A stretch of 64,000 bases of DNA, from positions 62,001-126,000 of the forward strand of contig NZ_RCZG01000001.1 in assembly GCF_006439015.1 (NCBI RefSeq), read 5' to 3'. This document shows, piece by piece, positions 27,332 through 36,789 of this stretch. Every line of letters begins with the position of its first letter. Within the stretch, counting starts at the first letter, position 1. The notes beneath the pieces are model-generated. The model was not told the DNA's origin, ran no database searches, and was given only the letters and a program-made list of their open reading frames with translations. Both the position numbers and the translations under genes were made by a program. This stretch comes from Mycolicibacterium hodleri. Its GTDB lineage: Bacteria; Actinomycetota; Actinomycetes; Mycobacteriales; Mycobacteriaceae.

Positions 27332-27768
27332 ACGAGGCGATTGCCGCTGTCGGTCAGGAAATGGGCGTGTCTCAGTGGACCGTCGTCGACCAGGACCGCG
27401 TGGACACCTTCGCTGAGACGACTGGCGACGATCAGTGGATTCACGTCGACGTAGAACGGGCTACGAGGGAGAGCGACTTCGGTGCCCCGATTGCCCATGG
27501 CTTCCTAACGCTATCGATGATCCCGGCGTTGAGCAGGGAAAACTATCGCGTCGAGAACGCGAAGATGGGAATCAATTACGGCCTGAACAAGGTTCGTTTC
27601 CTTGCTCCAGTGGTGGTGGGTAAACGCGTGCGGTTGCGCTCGGTGCTCGTCGATGCGGTCAAGGTTGACGACGCCACCGTCGACCTGACGTTTCGTCAGA
27701 CCATAGAGATCGACGCAGGTCAGAAGCCTGCGGCCGTCGCAGACGTCATTGCTCGAATGGTGTTCTAG
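27310..27768 (+). CDS. MaoC-like acyl-CoA dehydratase (NodN type)
   Basis: A 152-residue single hotdog MaoC protein. The hydratase motif region FAETTGDDQWIHVDVERA, with the catalytic Asp/His pair, and FGAPIAHGFLTLSM are clear. The GTG start overlaps the small membrane protein gene by 22 bases. It likely hydrates an enoyl-CoA or dehydrates a hydroxyacyl-CoA in the pathway of the BadI-like enzyme; exact substrate unknown. Confidence 0.87.
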   Translation: MRVLASIDEAIAAVGQEMGVSQWTVVDQDRVDTFAETTGDDQWIHVDVERATRESDFGAPIAHGFLTLSMIPALSRENYRVENAKMGINYGLNKVRFLAPVVVGKRVRLRSVLVDAVKVDDATVDLTFRQTIEIDAGQKPAAVADVIARMVF

Positions 27769-27816
27769 CCCTCACCGCGAGCGAGCCGTTCGGCCAACTG
27801 CTGTGGTCCCCGGTAC

Positions 27817-27829
27817 ATTGGGTCTTACC
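27817..27829. promoter_or_regulatory. Possible autoregulatory operator of the GntR gene
   Basis: TGGGTCTTACCAT, an imperfect copy of the TGGTCNGACCA palindrome, about 43 bases before the GTG start of the regulator. Weaker than the badI site. Confidence 0.4.
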
Positions 27830-27871
27830 ATTCGACAATATGACTGATGTACCGAAACGACGGAGTATCCG

Positions 27872-28636
27872 GTGACACTTGCCGACGCAACATCGGCGCG
27901 ATCCAACGTCAAGCTCACACCGATGGACGTGCCCAAGGCCTCTGACGTGTTGGCCAAGGACTTGCGCGAACGGATCCTCAGCGGAGAACTGCCCGAAGGC
28001 ACCGTACTGCCGGCCGAGCGTGAGTTGGTCAAGCAAACGCAAATGAGCCGGGCAACGGTCCGTGAGGCGTTGCGCATCTTGGAAGTGCAGAATCTCATTC
28101 GCGTTCGGGCCGGTCGCTCCGGGGGCGCGTTCGTGCAGCGCCCCACCACGAACTCGATGGCGAATACGGTCAGCATGATGATCCGCGGTCAACAGATCAA
28201 GCTCGCCGATCTATTTCAGACTCGCGAGGCGCTGGAGCCGTTCTGCGCGGAATTGGCCGCTCGTAATCGCACCGAGGCCGATTTGGCGGCCCTCGACCAG
28301 GCCAATGAAGCACTGGCCGATCCGGCGGCCGACCTTACCGCCTTCCTCCAAGCCAATCTCGATTGGCACGTCGGCGTCGCGTCCGCGGGCCGCAACGAAC
28401 TATTGATCGGATTCATGACGGCGCTGTCGCGGGCCATCTACACCGGCACCGAGAACGCGGCGTTCGTCGACGACAACGTCCGCGCCGTGACCGTGCGCGC
28501 CCACCGTTCGGTGACGAACGCGATCCGCGCTCGAGATGCTGAAGCCGCGGCCCGTCGCATGAGCCGCCATGTGCACAGCTACGCCAAGGCGGCGCTCGCG
28601 GTCGACGATCGCGATGCCATCACCATCGATCGCTGA
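27872..28636 (+). CDS. GntR-family transcriptional regulator, FadR/FCD subfamily
   Basis: A 254-residue regulator. The winged helix-turn-helix spans about residues 25-90, with GTVLPAERELVKQTQMSRAT then VREALRILE and the wing GRSGGAFV. An all-helical FCD ligand domain follows (TREALEPFCAELAA, DWHVGVASAGRN with metal-binding histidine, and RHVHSY). It probably senses an acyl-CoA or carboxylate intermediate and represses the badI operon through the 26191-26209 palindrome, and perhaps related sites elsewhere. It ends 7 bases before the converging CoA ligase. Confidence 0.88.
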   Translation: MTLADATSARSNVKLTPMDVPKASDVLAKDLRERILSGELPEGTVLPAERELVKQTQMSRATVREALRILEVQNLIRVRAGRSGGAFVQRPTTNSMANTVSMMIRGQQIKLADLFQTREALEPFCAELAARNRTEADLAALDQANEALADPAADLTAFLQANLDWHVGVASAGRNELLIGFMTALSRAIYTGTENAAFVDDNVRAVTVRAHRSVTNAIRARDAEAAARRMSRHVHSYAKAALAVDDRDAITIDR

Positions 28637-28643
28637 TTCGTCG

Positions 28644-30629
28644 CTATGCGTCCAGCGCGGCGCCGTGACCGGTGACGAGGCGCCGGAGGTCCTCGACGGC
28701 TTCGGGGTTCTCCGCTCCGGACAAGTCGCCGGGATCCACACCCATGGCGGCGCTCCGGATCGCCCGGCGCATGATTTTGGCCGACCGGGTCTTGGGCAGC
28801 GCGGCGACCCGCAATACTCGGGCCGGGGTGAACGGTTTGCCCAGCTCGCGACCCACCAGGCTTGCGAGTTCGGCGCTGATCTGGTCATCGGATGGTTCGT
28901 CATCTGACAGACTGTCCTGCGCGGTGCGGGGTACCCAAAAGGCCCACACCGCTTCGCCCTTCATGTCGTCTGGAACGCCAACGGCGGCCGCCTCGGCCAC
29001 GGCCGGATGGGTGATCATCACCGACTCGACCTCGGCAGGCGCAAGTCGCTTGCCGGCGACGTTCATCACGTCGTCGGAGCGGCCCAAGACGAACCACTGA
29101 CCGTCGACGACTAGTGCAAAGTCGCCATGGGTCCACATGCCGGGAATTTGTGTCCAGTAGGCGCTCAAGTAGCGCTCGTCGTCCTTCCACACGCCGCGGG
29201 TCATCGATGGCCACGGCTGGCGGCAGACCAGCTCGCCGACCCGGCCTCGCACTGATTCGCCCGAACCGTCGACGACGTCGACGTCCATCCCCAGCGAGGG
29301 ACCACCCAGTGAGCAACTGCGGATTGGCTCGACAGGGTACGGCGCCAGGAATGAACCGCCCACTTCCGTGCCGCCGGAGAAGTTGATGATGGGCACCCGC
29401 TCGCCGAATACTTCGCGTGCCAGCCAGTCGTAGGACGCCTCATCCCATGGTTCCCCGGTTGACCCGATCACTTGCACGGACGAGAGGTCTGGCCGGTCGC
29501 CGACTGACTGCGCCGAGCGCAGCGACCTGATCAACGTCGGCGAGACTCCGAGCATGGTGATGCGGTGTCGTTGGACCAGTGACCACAGGCGGCTCGAATC
29601 GGGTCGATCGGGCGATCCCTCGTAGAGCATCAGCGCGGCACCGTTGGCGTGGGTGCCGAACACCGAAAGAGGTCCCATGATCCAGCCCATGTCGGTGATC
29701 CAGCAGAACACCTCGCCCGCTTTGACGTCGAATGAGTAAGCCACCTCGGTAGCCGTCTTGACCAGGAAGCCGGCGTGAGTGTGCACCGCACCCTTTGGTT
29801 TGCCGGTTGTGCCCGAGGTATAGCCGAGCATCAGAGGATGCATCGCGTCGACCTCGACCGGCTCCAGCGGCGCGTCGCGGCATGTCAATTGCGACCACAG
29901 CACTTGGCGCCGGCCAAGATAGGCGGGCGGCTGACCCAGTTCGCCTCGAGGACCGTTCGGGACGATGATGACGTGCTCGACCGTGGCACACGTGGTGAGC
30001 GCCGCGTCCAGTTGCGGCAACAGATCCAGCGGACGGCCGCGCCGGATCGTCGTGTCGGCCACGATGACTGCCTTGGCGTCGGCGTCTGCCAACCGCGAGG
30101 CGATGGCGGATGAGGCGAACCCCGAGAACAACGGAACCAGCACCGCGCCGATGGCCGCCACCGCGTGGCAGGCGACGACTGCTTCGGGAATCATGGGCAA
30201 ATAAATCGCGACGGCGTCGCCGGCGCCGAGACCAAGGTCCCGCAGACCTTGGGCGGCACGGGCGACCTCGTCCGCCAGCTGACCATAGGACATTTCGCGG
30301 ACGCGGCCCGCCTCGTCTTCGTGGATGACCGCGATGCGGTTTGGATCGTCGTCGCGCCAACGACGCAGACAGCTATCGACGATGTTCAGGGTTCCGCCGA
30401 CGAACCAGTCCGGACGTTCGATCCCACGCTCGAGGTTCAACACCTGCTGATAGGGCTGACGGAATCGAAGTTCCAGATCGTTGACTGCAGCGTCCCAGTA
30501 CCACTCGACGTCGGCGACCGACCGTCTCCTCAATTCGCTGATGTCGGACAACCCGTGGCGCAGAGCCAACCTGGTCACGTTGGCTGTCGCGATGCGCTCG
30601 GGCGTCGGATTCCACTGATAGGTCGTCAC
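28644..30629 (-). CDS. Acetoacetyl/acetyl-CoA synthetase-like acyl-CoA ligase
   Basis: A 661-residue AMP-forming ligase of the long ACS type. The N-terminal ACAS domain has VEWYWDAAVNDL; the P-loop is YTSGTTGKPKG, and HGDFALVVDGQW, GRSDDVMNVAGKRL and the C-terminal lysine KTRSAKIMRR follow. Start placed at GTG 30629, because the longer frame overlaps the upstream acyl-CoA dehydrogenase. It is the last gene of a - run and converges on the GntR gene. Likely activates a small to medium carboxylic acid. Confidence 0.87.
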   Translation of the reverse strand: MTTYQWNPTPERIATANVTRLALRHGLSDISELRRRSVADVEWYWDAAVNDLELRFRQPYQQVLNLERGIERPDWFVGGTLNIVDSCLRRWRDDDPNRIAVIHEDEAGRVREMSYGQLADEVARAAQGLRDLGLGAGDAVAIYLPMIPEAVVACHAVAAIGAVLVPLFSGFASSAIASRLADADAKAVIVADTTIRRGRPLDLLPQLDAALTTCATVEHVIIVPNGPRGELGQPPAYLGRRQVLWSQLTCRDAPLEPVEVDAMHPLMLGYTSGTTGKPKGAVHTHAGFLVKTATEVAYSFDVKAGEVFCWITDMGWIMGPLSVFGTHANGAALMLYEGSPDRPDSSRLWSLVQRHRITMLGVSPTLIRSLRSAQSVGDRPDLSSVQVIGSTGEPWDEASYDWLAREVFGERVPIINFSGGTEVGGSFLAPYPVEPIRSCSLGGPSLGMDVDVVDGSGESVRGRVGELVCRQPWPSMTRGVWKDDERYLSAYWTQIPGMWTHGDFALVVDGQWFVLGRSDDVMNVAGKRLAPAEVESVMITHPAVAEAAAVGVPDDMKGEAVWAFWVPRTAQDSLSDDEPSDDQISAELASLVGRELGKPFTPARVLRVAALPKTRSAKIMRRAIRSAAMGVDPGDLSGAENPEAVEDLRRLVTGHGAALDA

Positions 30630-30642
30630 CGTAATCGTGCTC

Positions 30643-31830
30643 TCAATTCTTCGGCATGCCGAGGATTCGCTCGGCGACGATGTTGCGCTGAATGAACGTC
30701 GACCCGCCCGCGATCGCGGTGCCGCGGGCCTGATAGGCAAGCCGCAGCCAGCGCTGCTGCTCGGGATCGGCGGTGTCGCTGTCGTCGTCGGCGAGAGCGA
30801 ACTGTCCTCCGAGATCGCCGAGTGTCAAACCGAAGTCGGCGATGTCCTCCACCAATGGGCAAAAGTAGAGCTTGCCGATCGAGGTGACCGGCCCGGGTGG
30901 CCCGTCGCCTGCTGCGCCGGTGATGACCCGTTGGCCGATGAGGTAGTGCACGAGTGAGCGGCCGTAGAGATCGGCGATGCGTTGGCGCACCAATGGGTCG
31001 CTGCCCAGAGGTACGCCGTCGACGTCGGTCCGGCCGGCAATCTGACTGATCAGGTCGGCGACTGCGGCAGTCGTGTTGACGCGCCCGGTCGCGATCGCGA
31101 CGCGCTCGAATGCCAGTGTTCCCATGGCGACCTTCCAGCCGCCGTCGACTTCGCCAAGCACGTCGTCGTCGGAGACGAATACGTCGTCGAGGAAGACCTC
31201 GTTGAACTCGGCTTCGCCCAGCATGTGTGCCAGTGGACGCACATCGATCCCAGGGTCTTTCATGTCGACCAGGAAGTAGGTGATTCCGTGGTGGCGCGGC
31301 CCACCACCCGTGCGGGCCAACAGGATTGCGTGCGCGGCCACTTGGGCGCGACTGGTCCAGATCTTCTGCCCCTGGATGCGCCAGCCGCCGTCGACCTTGC
31401 TGGCAGTCGTTCGCAGCGAGGCTAGGTCCGAGCCGGCTTCGGGTTCGGAGAAGAGCTGACACCAGATGTGTTCGCCGGTCAGGATGGGTCGTAGGTAGCG
31501 TTCGTGCTGCTGCGGGGTGCCGAACTCGATGATGGTCGGTCCAGCGAAATCCTCGCCGATGATGTTGAGTCGTTCGGGTGCGGAAGCTCGGTCGAGTTCC
31601 TCGTTGAACACCGCACGCAGCTTGGCGTCGGCGCCCTGCCCTCCGTAGTGCTCGGGCCAGGACAACCCGGCGTAACCGGCGTCGTAGAGGAGGCGCTGCC
31701 AGGCGCGCCAGTAGTCGGCCTTGTCTTCCATTCGCGACGGCTCGGGTCCGTCGAGAGGCAGGTTGTCCTGCAGCCACGTTCTCGCGTTGGCCCGGAATTC
31801 TGCTTCCTCGGCGCTATCCGTGAGTTTCAT
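30643..31830 (-). CDS. Acyl-CoA dehydrogenase
   Basis: A 395-residue flavoenzyme. FAD/substrate motifs are QLFSEPEAGSDLASL and KIWTSRAQVA; the C-terminal GGSTFIQRNIVAERILG is the family end. It introduces an alpha,beta double bond into a CoA thioester. Its start overlaps the stop of the upstream CoA ligase (TGATG), and a second ligase follows 13 bases downstream. It could act as the cyclohexanecarboxyl-CoA dehydrogenase of the inferred alicyclic route, but this is not proven. Confidence 0.9.
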   Translation of the reverse strand: MKLTDSAEEAEFRANARTWLQDNLPLDGPEPSRMEDKADYWRAWQRLLYDAGYAGLSWPEHYGGQGADAKLRAVFNEELDRASAPERLNIIGEDFAGPTIIEFGTPQQHERYLRPILTGEHIWCQLFSEPEAGSDLASLRTTASKVDGGWRIQGQKIWTSRAQVAAHAILLARTGGGPRHHGITYFLVDMKDPGIDVRPLAHMLGEAEFNEVFLDDVFVSDDDVLGEVDGGWKVAMGTLAFERVAIATGRVNTTAAVADLISQIAGRTDVDGVPLGSDPLVRQRIADLYGRSLVHYLIGQRVITGAAGDGPPGPVTSIGKLYFCPLVEDIADFGLTLGDLGGQFALADDDSDTADPEQQRWLRLAYQARGTAIAGGSTFIQRNIVAERILGMPKN

Positions 31831-33524
31831 CAGCGTGAGCCTGCAACCGGTGCGGCGGCGTCGGTCTCCGCGAGGAGACGATCGGCGATGTCCTTGCGTA
31901 ACTCTTGCTTGAGCACCTTGCCGGTGGCGGTCATCGGCAAGGCGTCCACGACGACCACTCGTTCTGGGGTCTTCTGGATGGCCATGCCGTGCCCCACGAG
32001 GTAGTCGCGCAGCTCCTTGACGGTCGGCGCGGCGTGTCCCTCGGCGGTGACCAGATAGCAGCAGACTCGTTCACCGAGTCGCTCGTCGGGCATTCCCACG
32101 ACTGAGGTCGCCTGCAAATCGTCTCGGTGAGCGAGAAGTTCTTCGATCTCCCGCACGCTGATGTTCATGCCCCCTCGGATCACGATGTCCTTCGTCCTGC
32201 CGGTGACGCGGACGTAGCCGTCTACGGTCATCACGCCGAGGTCGCCTGACCGGGAGAAGCCGTCAGGGGTGAAGAGCTTTTCGGTCTCCGTTGGGTTGGC
32301 CAGGTACTCGACCATGTGTGAGGGCCCGCGGTAGGCGATGTCGCCCTGCACCCCGGGGGCGACCGGGACGCCGTTGTCGTCGACGACTCTCACCTCGGCC
32401 CCGGGCATTGATCTCCCATCGGAGGTGAGGGCGCGAGACACGTCGTCGCTGACCGAGCACGTGGTGGTGACGAGGTTCTCGCTGCGTCCGTAGAGGCTTA
32501 GCACCCGCAGGTTGGGCAAGGTGGCGCTCGCCTCCTCCACGACGGCGGTGGGAATCGGCGCGCCTGCGCAGGTCCAGAGGCGCAGCGCCGACAGATCGTG
32601 ACGATCGGAGTCGTAGACGCCAAGCAGGGTGTGCAGGAATGTGGTGGCTGTCACCGTGGCCGTGCACTTGAAGCGCTGGATCTCCTCGATGCCGCGCAGC
32701 GGGTCCCATTCGGCCATCAGGTGAGTGGAGGCCCCTGCCAACATCGGCAACAGCACAGACGTGACTAGGCCGGTGGTGTGGGCAATCGGCGATGGTCCGA
32801 ACTGAACGTCGGAGGCAGAGTATCCGAACGGCTCGGTGAGCGCGCGCGACCCCGAGCAGTAGGTGTTGAACGTATGCACGCAGCCCTTGGGCCGCGACGT
32901 GGTGCCCGAGGTGTACACGATGACGAAGGGGTCGTCGGATCGCGGCGGTGCGTCGAGTTCTGCGGCGGAGCCGTCGGCGACCTCGAGTTCCTCTAGGACG
33001 AAGATGTTGTCGTCGGCTGCGGCGATGGCCTTGGCGGCATCGTCGGGCCGGGTTACGACGATAGTGAGGTCCGGATTGTCGGTGCGCAGAGCGCGATACA
33101 TGTCCAGGTAGTCGAACTTCTTGAACGTGGCGGGGCAAAACACTGCCTTGACCCCGGCATTGGACAGGACGTAGCCGACTTCGTCACGGCGATAGATCGG
33201 CATGATCGGCACTGCAATCACGCCAAGACGCGACAAGGCCGCCAGCACTTGGATGAATTCGACCCAGTTCGGCAGCTGGACGGCCGCCGTGTCCCCGGCG
33301 CGCCAGCCGCGACGGTGCAAACCAATCGCCAGTCGCTCGACGGCGTCGAGCAACTCCCGGTAGGTCAGCGAGCGCGAACCGTCAGTGGCGAAGACCTTGT
33401 CGGGTTGCTCGGTGGCGCGGCGGGCCAGCAGATCATGGAAGGTGTCGGTCGACCACATGCCCGTGCGGTAGTACTCGTCGATTTCGTGGCGACTAAAGCG
33501 TTCGGTGTAAGGGCTTGGCTTCAT
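31830..33524 (-). CDS. AMP-dependent acyl-CoA ligase (cyclohexanecarboxylate/medium-chain type)
   Basis: A 564-residue ligase with the P-loop VYTSGTTSRPKG, SLYGRSE, YRGPSHMVEYL, RSGDLGVM, GRTKDIVIRGG and the C-terminal catalytic lysine in TATGKVLKQ. The overall pattern resembles AliA/BadA-side cyclohexanecarboxylate-CoA ligases and medium-chain ligases. First gene of its - run, 77 bases downstream of a TGGTCAGACC operator at 33601. Coupled to the acyl-CoA dehydrogenase by a TGATG overlap, so both act in sequence. Confidence 0.88.
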   Translation of the reverse strand: MKPSPYTERFSRHEIDEYYRTGMWSTDTFHDLLARRATEQPDKVFATDGSRSLTYRELLDAVERLAIGLHRRGWRAGDTAAVQLPNWVEFIQVLAALSRLGVIAVPIMPIYRRDEVGYVLSNAGVKAVFCPATFKKFDYLDMYRALRTDNPDLTIVVTRPDDAAKAIAAADDNIFVLEELEVADGSAAELDAPPRSDDPFVIVYTSGTTSRPKGCVHTFNTYCSGSRALTEPFGYSASDVQFGPSPIAHTTGLVTSVLLPMLAGASTHLMAEWDPLRGIEEIQRFKCTATVTATTFLHTLLGVYDSDRHDLSALRLWTCAGAPIPTAVVEEASATLPNLRVLSLYGRSENLVTTTCSVSDDVSRALTSDGRSMPGAEVRVVDDNGVPVAPGVQGDIAYRGPSHMVEYLANPTETEKLFTPDGFSRSGDLGVMTVDGYVRVTGRTKDIVIRGGMNISVREIEELLAHRDDLQATSVVGMPDERLGERVCCYLVTAEGHAAPTVKELRDYLVGHGMAIQKTPERVVVVDALPMTATGKVLKQELRKDIADRLLAETDAAAPVAGSR

Positions 33525-33600
33525 CGCGCTGCTCCTCGAGGATTGGGTTCGCTGAACGAGCCTGACGCCTGCACGCTCGGTAAACTACACCGATACTAGA

Positions 33601-33614
33601 ATGGTCAGACCGAT
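33601..33614. promoter_or_regulatory. GntR-type operator before the ligase/dehydrogenase operon
   Basis: ATGGTCAGACCGAT, sharing ATGGTCAGACC with the badI operator. It lies between the ligase start (33524) and the convergent end of the hydratase gene, in the only place a ligase promoter could sit. Confidence 0.6.
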
Positions 33615-33663
33615 GCTCGCGTCACTCGAAGGGGGGATATGCGGTAGTCAGGAGTTGCGCGAC

Positions 33664-34473
33664 TCAGGAGTTGCGCCAGTGCGGGGTTCGCTTCTCCTTG
33701 AACGCCGTGACGCCTTCAACAAGGTCGTCGGTGGTGAAGGCCAACGCGAGTTGTGCTTGGAGGTAGTCCAAGGCGGCGTCCAGGCTCATGTCACGGGTGG
33801 CCGCCAGCGCGCGCTTGCCCAGGCCCATCAGCAAGGGGGAACGGGCCGCGATCCCGTCGACGAATTCACGCAATCGGCCGTCGAAGTCGTCGTCCGGCAC
33901 GACTTCATTCACTAGGCCGAAGGTCTGGGCCTCCGCGGCGCTGATCAGTCGGCCGGTCATCATCAGGTCGTTGGCCACGAGTCTGCCGGTGGCGCGAAAG
34001 ATCAAAGCCGAAATCATGAAGGGGAAGGCACCCACCGAGATCTCCGGACAGCCGAGCCGGATGGAGGACTTGGCGATGATCAGATCGCAGGCCAGCGCGA
34101 TGCCCAACGCTCCGGCCAGGACGTCACCGTTGGCGGCGCAGACGACCGGCTTGTCGATGCTGGTGAGGGTGCGGAACAGGGTGGGAAAGCGCGACAAACC
34201 GGCGTACTTGGTGATGGGAGGTCGACTATCGGCGAACGCGGCGAGGTTTCCTCCCGAAGAGAACACTCGTTCGTGCGACGATATGAGCACGATTACCCGG
34301 ACGGCGGTATCCGCTGCGGCGCGCGACACAGCGTCCAACAGTTCGTCCAATAGCGAATCAGAGAGCGCGTTGCGTCGGTCGGGGTCGTCGAGCGTCAGGT
34401 AGGCGATCATCGCCGCCGGATCGGAGGCGGTGGGTTCGAGCCGGTATGCGACTAGATCGCGTGGGGCGGTCAT
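33664..34473 (-). CDS. Enoyl-CoA hydratase/isomerase family protein
   Basis: A 269-residue crotonase starting at ATG 34473, which follows AGGAG with 5-base spacing. An earlier ATG at 34500 would overlap the MDR gene. It has the oxyanion-hole segments VFSSGGNLAAF and ANGDVLAGALG and the C-terminal KEKRTPHW. In the usual catalytic position it has EISVGAFP, with Glu present. It probably hydrates an enoyl-CoA made by the nearby dehydrogenase. Second gene of the MDR-hydratase pair. Confidence 0.88.
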   Translation of the reverse strand: MTAPRDLVAYRLEPTASDPAAMIAYLTLDDPDRRNALSDSLLDELLDAVSRAAADTAVRVIVLISSHERVFSSGGNLAAFADSRPPITKYAGLSRFPTLFRTLTSIDKPVVCAANGDVLAGALGIALACDLIIAKSSIRLGCPEISVGAFPFMISALIFRATGRLVANDLMMTGRLISAAEAQTFGLVNEVVPDDDFDGRLREFVDGIAARSPLLMGLGKRALAATRDMSLDAALDYLQAQLALAFTTDDLVEGVTAFKEKRTPHWRNS

Positions 34474-34481
34474 GGCGTCTC

Positions 34482-35459
34482 CTACTGCGTAAGAATGCAT
34501 TTGCCGAAAGTGCGTCCGTGCTCGAGATAGCGATGAGCCTCGGCGGCCTGGTCGAGAGGAAACTCGCGGTCGATTACCGGCGGGCGCACGGGGTATCGCT
34601 CTAGGGTTTCGAGCAATGCCGCGAAGTCCCTTTCGCTGCCCATGGTGGTGCCGAGCAGATCGAATTGGCCGAAGTAGAAGCGGCGGATGTCGATGAGAGC
34701 GGTCTCTGCGGCATTGGCTCCGAGGGCGACCAGTCGACCGCCGGGGCGCAGCACGCGCACTGATTCTCGCCAGCGGCCGACGGGATCGAGTACCAGGTCG
34801 AATCCGCCGTGGCCGGGAGTCATGCTGCGGGCGTGTTCAGGCCAATCCGCGTCGGTATGCAGTACCCCACCGGATGCCCCTTCGGCGACAGCGAGGTCGA
34901 TCCGCGTCTGCGCCGAGGACGTGACGGTCACGTTGGCTCCGACGGCGGTGGCCAAGGCGACGGCCATGGTGGCAACCCCGCCACCGGCACCGACGACGAG
35001 CATTGACTCGCCAGCGCGGAGCCGCCCACGGGCGAAGAGCGCGCGGTGGGTGGTGACGCCGGTCAGGGGCAACGCTGCCGCCTGCGCCCAGCTGAAACCC
35101 CTCGGTTTGGGTGCCACGCAGTCGGCGGGCACGCTGACCAACTCTGCATAGGTTCCAGGGGTTCGGTCGCCCAGAATCTCCCAGTCGGCGGCGGGGGCGT
35201 CGTCGCGTTCGCCCCAGTGCAACGAGGGCAACAACACGACCTCCTCGCCGGTGTCCGTGCGCACCCCCGCACCGTCGGCACCGATGACATGGGGTCGCGG
35301 TGACTCATAGAAACCCTTGCGGACGAGCACGTCGTGCCAATTCAATGCGCTGGCATGCAATGCGATCGTGACCCATCCCGGACGCGGCTTCGGTTCGGGG
35401 AACGGGCCTGGGCGCAACACGTCTGCGGATCCGAACTCAGATATCACCACGGCGTGCAC
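34482..35459 (-). CDS. MDR-family quinone oxidoreductase-like protein
   Basis: A 325-residue medium-chain reductase without catalytic zinc ligands. The N-terminal GroES-like domain has ASALNWHDVLVRKGF; the Rossmann loop is VVGAGGGVATMAV, and LVLDPVG follows. Start at GTG 35459, seven bases after AAGGAG; the frame extends to 35513 without support. It may reduce an enoyl-CoA or quinone-like intermediate with NADPH. An operator-like site lies 16 bases upstream. Confidence 0.85.
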   Translation of the reverse strand: MHAVVISEFGSADVLRPGPFPEPKPRPGWVTIALHASALNWHDVLVRKGFYESPRPHVIGADGAGVRTDTGEEVVLLPSLHWGERDDAPAADWEILGDRTPGTYAELVSVPADCVAPKPRGFSWAQAAALPLTGVTTHRALFARGRLRAGESMLVVGAGGGVATMAVALATAVGANVTVTSSAQTRIDLAVAEGASGGVLHTDADWPEHARSMTPGHGGFDLVLDPVGRWRESVRVLRPGGRLVALGANAAETALIDIRRFYFGQFDLLGTTMGSERDFAALLETLERYPVRPPVIDREFPLDQAAEAHRYLEHGRTFGKCILTQ

Positions 35460-35474
35460 GTCGTTGCTCCTTTC

Positions 35475-35486
35475 GGCCTGACCATA
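35475..35486. promoter_or_regulatory. GntR-type operator before the MDR/hydratase pair
   Basis: GGCCTGACCATA, complement TATGGTCAGGCC, one mismatch from the badI operator half TATGGTCAGACC. It lies 16 bases upstream of the MDR gene, in the divergent region shared with the LuxR regulators. Confidence 0.5.
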
Positions 35487-35602
35487 GAACCATTTGATGA
35501 CATCGCCGAGCAAGGCGGAAGAACATTTACGGCCACGCTGAGACTTCGGTCGCTTTGCGCAATCAGTGTGAGCAGGGCGACACTTCGGCTAGGGTTTGGT
35601 TC

Positions 35603-35616
35603 AATGGTTCGACCGA
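35603..35616. promoter_or_regulatory. Weak operator-like site before the LuxR pair
   Basis: AATGGTTCGACCGA, a looser copy of TGGTCNGACCA, about 35 bases before the GTG start of the first GAF-LuxR regulator. Confidence 0.3.
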
Positions 35617-35649
35617 ATCAGCCATTCGATGCCAAATTAGGGAGGCGCG

Positions 35650-36789
35650 GTGACGTTGTCACGTTTCTGTATGGAGTCCGACGTGACCGGTGTCCGGTTA
35701 GTCGAACAGGCTCAGTCGACCGTCGCCGCGGCGTGCGACCACCTCGAGTTGCCGATGCGCGAACCACCGCTGGGATCGGTCGCGGAGCTGGAGGATCTGC
35801 GGCGCCGCCTGGAGGCCGTGGTGGTCACCGAGGACCGGCCCGACCGGTCGGCAAGCGCGTCAGCCCAACTGATCGAGGTTCTGCGGGTCCAGTGCGCGGT
35901 GCTCGATGAGGACTTATCGCGTCGCGCGGGGGCATTGTCCGAGGTCCGGAGCGCTTTGAAGGAGCTGCGGGGGCTTTCGCCGAGCGACATGATGCAGGCC
36001 GCACCGGTGGTGCTCAGCCAACAGATGTCGTTCCAGCGGGCCATGATCTCGAAGGTGCGCGGGTCGCTGTGGTTGCCGCGACATCTTCATATTGACGGCG
36101 CGGCGGCCGACACGGAGTCGCAACGGTTCCTGGAGTACGTCGACGGTGCACAATTCCAGCTGGCGGTCGCTCCGCTGGAGACTGAGATGGTGAGGAAGCG
36201 TTGCGGAGCGCTGGTGACGTCGCCGACCAGTGACAAACGCACGTTTAAGGCGATCGTCGCGGTGTCAGGGTGTTTCGGGTATGTAGCCACGCCCATCGTC
36301 GTGCAGGGCAGGGTGATAGGCATGCTTCACGCCGACCGTCCGGGAGGATACGGGTCGCCGACCGCCGACCATCTCGATCAGTTGGAGGCCTTTGCAGAGT
36401 GCCTGTCCGTCGCCTTCGAGAGTGCCGTGTTGGAGGAAAAGTCAGCCTTACAGCGCAGCGAGGTGAGCAATCTCTGTGCACGCGTCGACGACCTGCTCGA
36501 CCAGGTAGTCGGCAATGATCGGCCAATGCGCGCGTCGGAGCCAGGTGAGGGCGTGCGCCGGTCCACCCAACTGCAACCCGACATCTCCACTTTGACTCCC
36601 CGGGAGCGGGAGATTATGGAACACGTCGCGACTGGGGCTACAAACGGCCAAATCGCGCGGTGTCTCGTTATCTCCGAAGGCACCGTCAAATCGCACCTCA
36701 AGCACATCGCCAAGAAGCTAAGAACGCCCAGCCGAGCAGCGGCGGTGGCGGTTTACTCCGGCCTGGTAGCCGTGGGTGCGGGCCGATGA
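35650..36789 (+). CDS. GAF-domain LuxR-type transcriptional regulator 1
   Basis: A 379-residue regulator. Residues about 120-265 form a GAF-like sensory domain (PIVVQGRVIGMLHADRPGG is its typical final strand). A linker follows, and the last 60 residues are a LuxR helix-turn-helix (LTPREREIMEHVATGATNGQ, then ISEGTVKSHLKHI). No receiver domain is present, so it probably binds a small ligand directly. GTG start preceded by GGAGG. It overlaps the second regulator by 4 bases (ATGA) and is divergent from the MDR gene. Confidence 0.87.
   Translation: MTLSRFCMESDVTGVRLVEQAQSTVAAACDHLELPMREPPLGSVAELEDLRRRLEAVVVTEDRPDRSASASAQLIEVLRVQCAVLDEDLSRRAGALSEVRSALKELRGLSPSDMMQAAPVVLSQQMSFQRAMISKVRGSLWLPRHLHIDGAAADTESQRFLEYVDGAQFQLAVAPLETEMVRKRCGALVTSPTSDKRTFKAIVAVSGCFGYVATPIVVQGRVIGMLHADRPGGYGSPTADHLDQLEAFAECLSVAFESAVLEEKSALQRSEVSNLCARVDDLLDQVVGNDRPMRASEPGEGVRRSTQLQPDISTLTPREREIMEHVATGATNGQIARCLVISEGTVKSHLKHIAKKLRTPSRAAAVAVYSGLVAVGAGR

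Noticed and set aside
30626..31777. Arginine-rich 383-codon - frame
   Set aside because: Shadow of the acyl-CoA dehydrogenase in another frame; composition is low-complexity R/P/H typical of shifted GC-rich genes.
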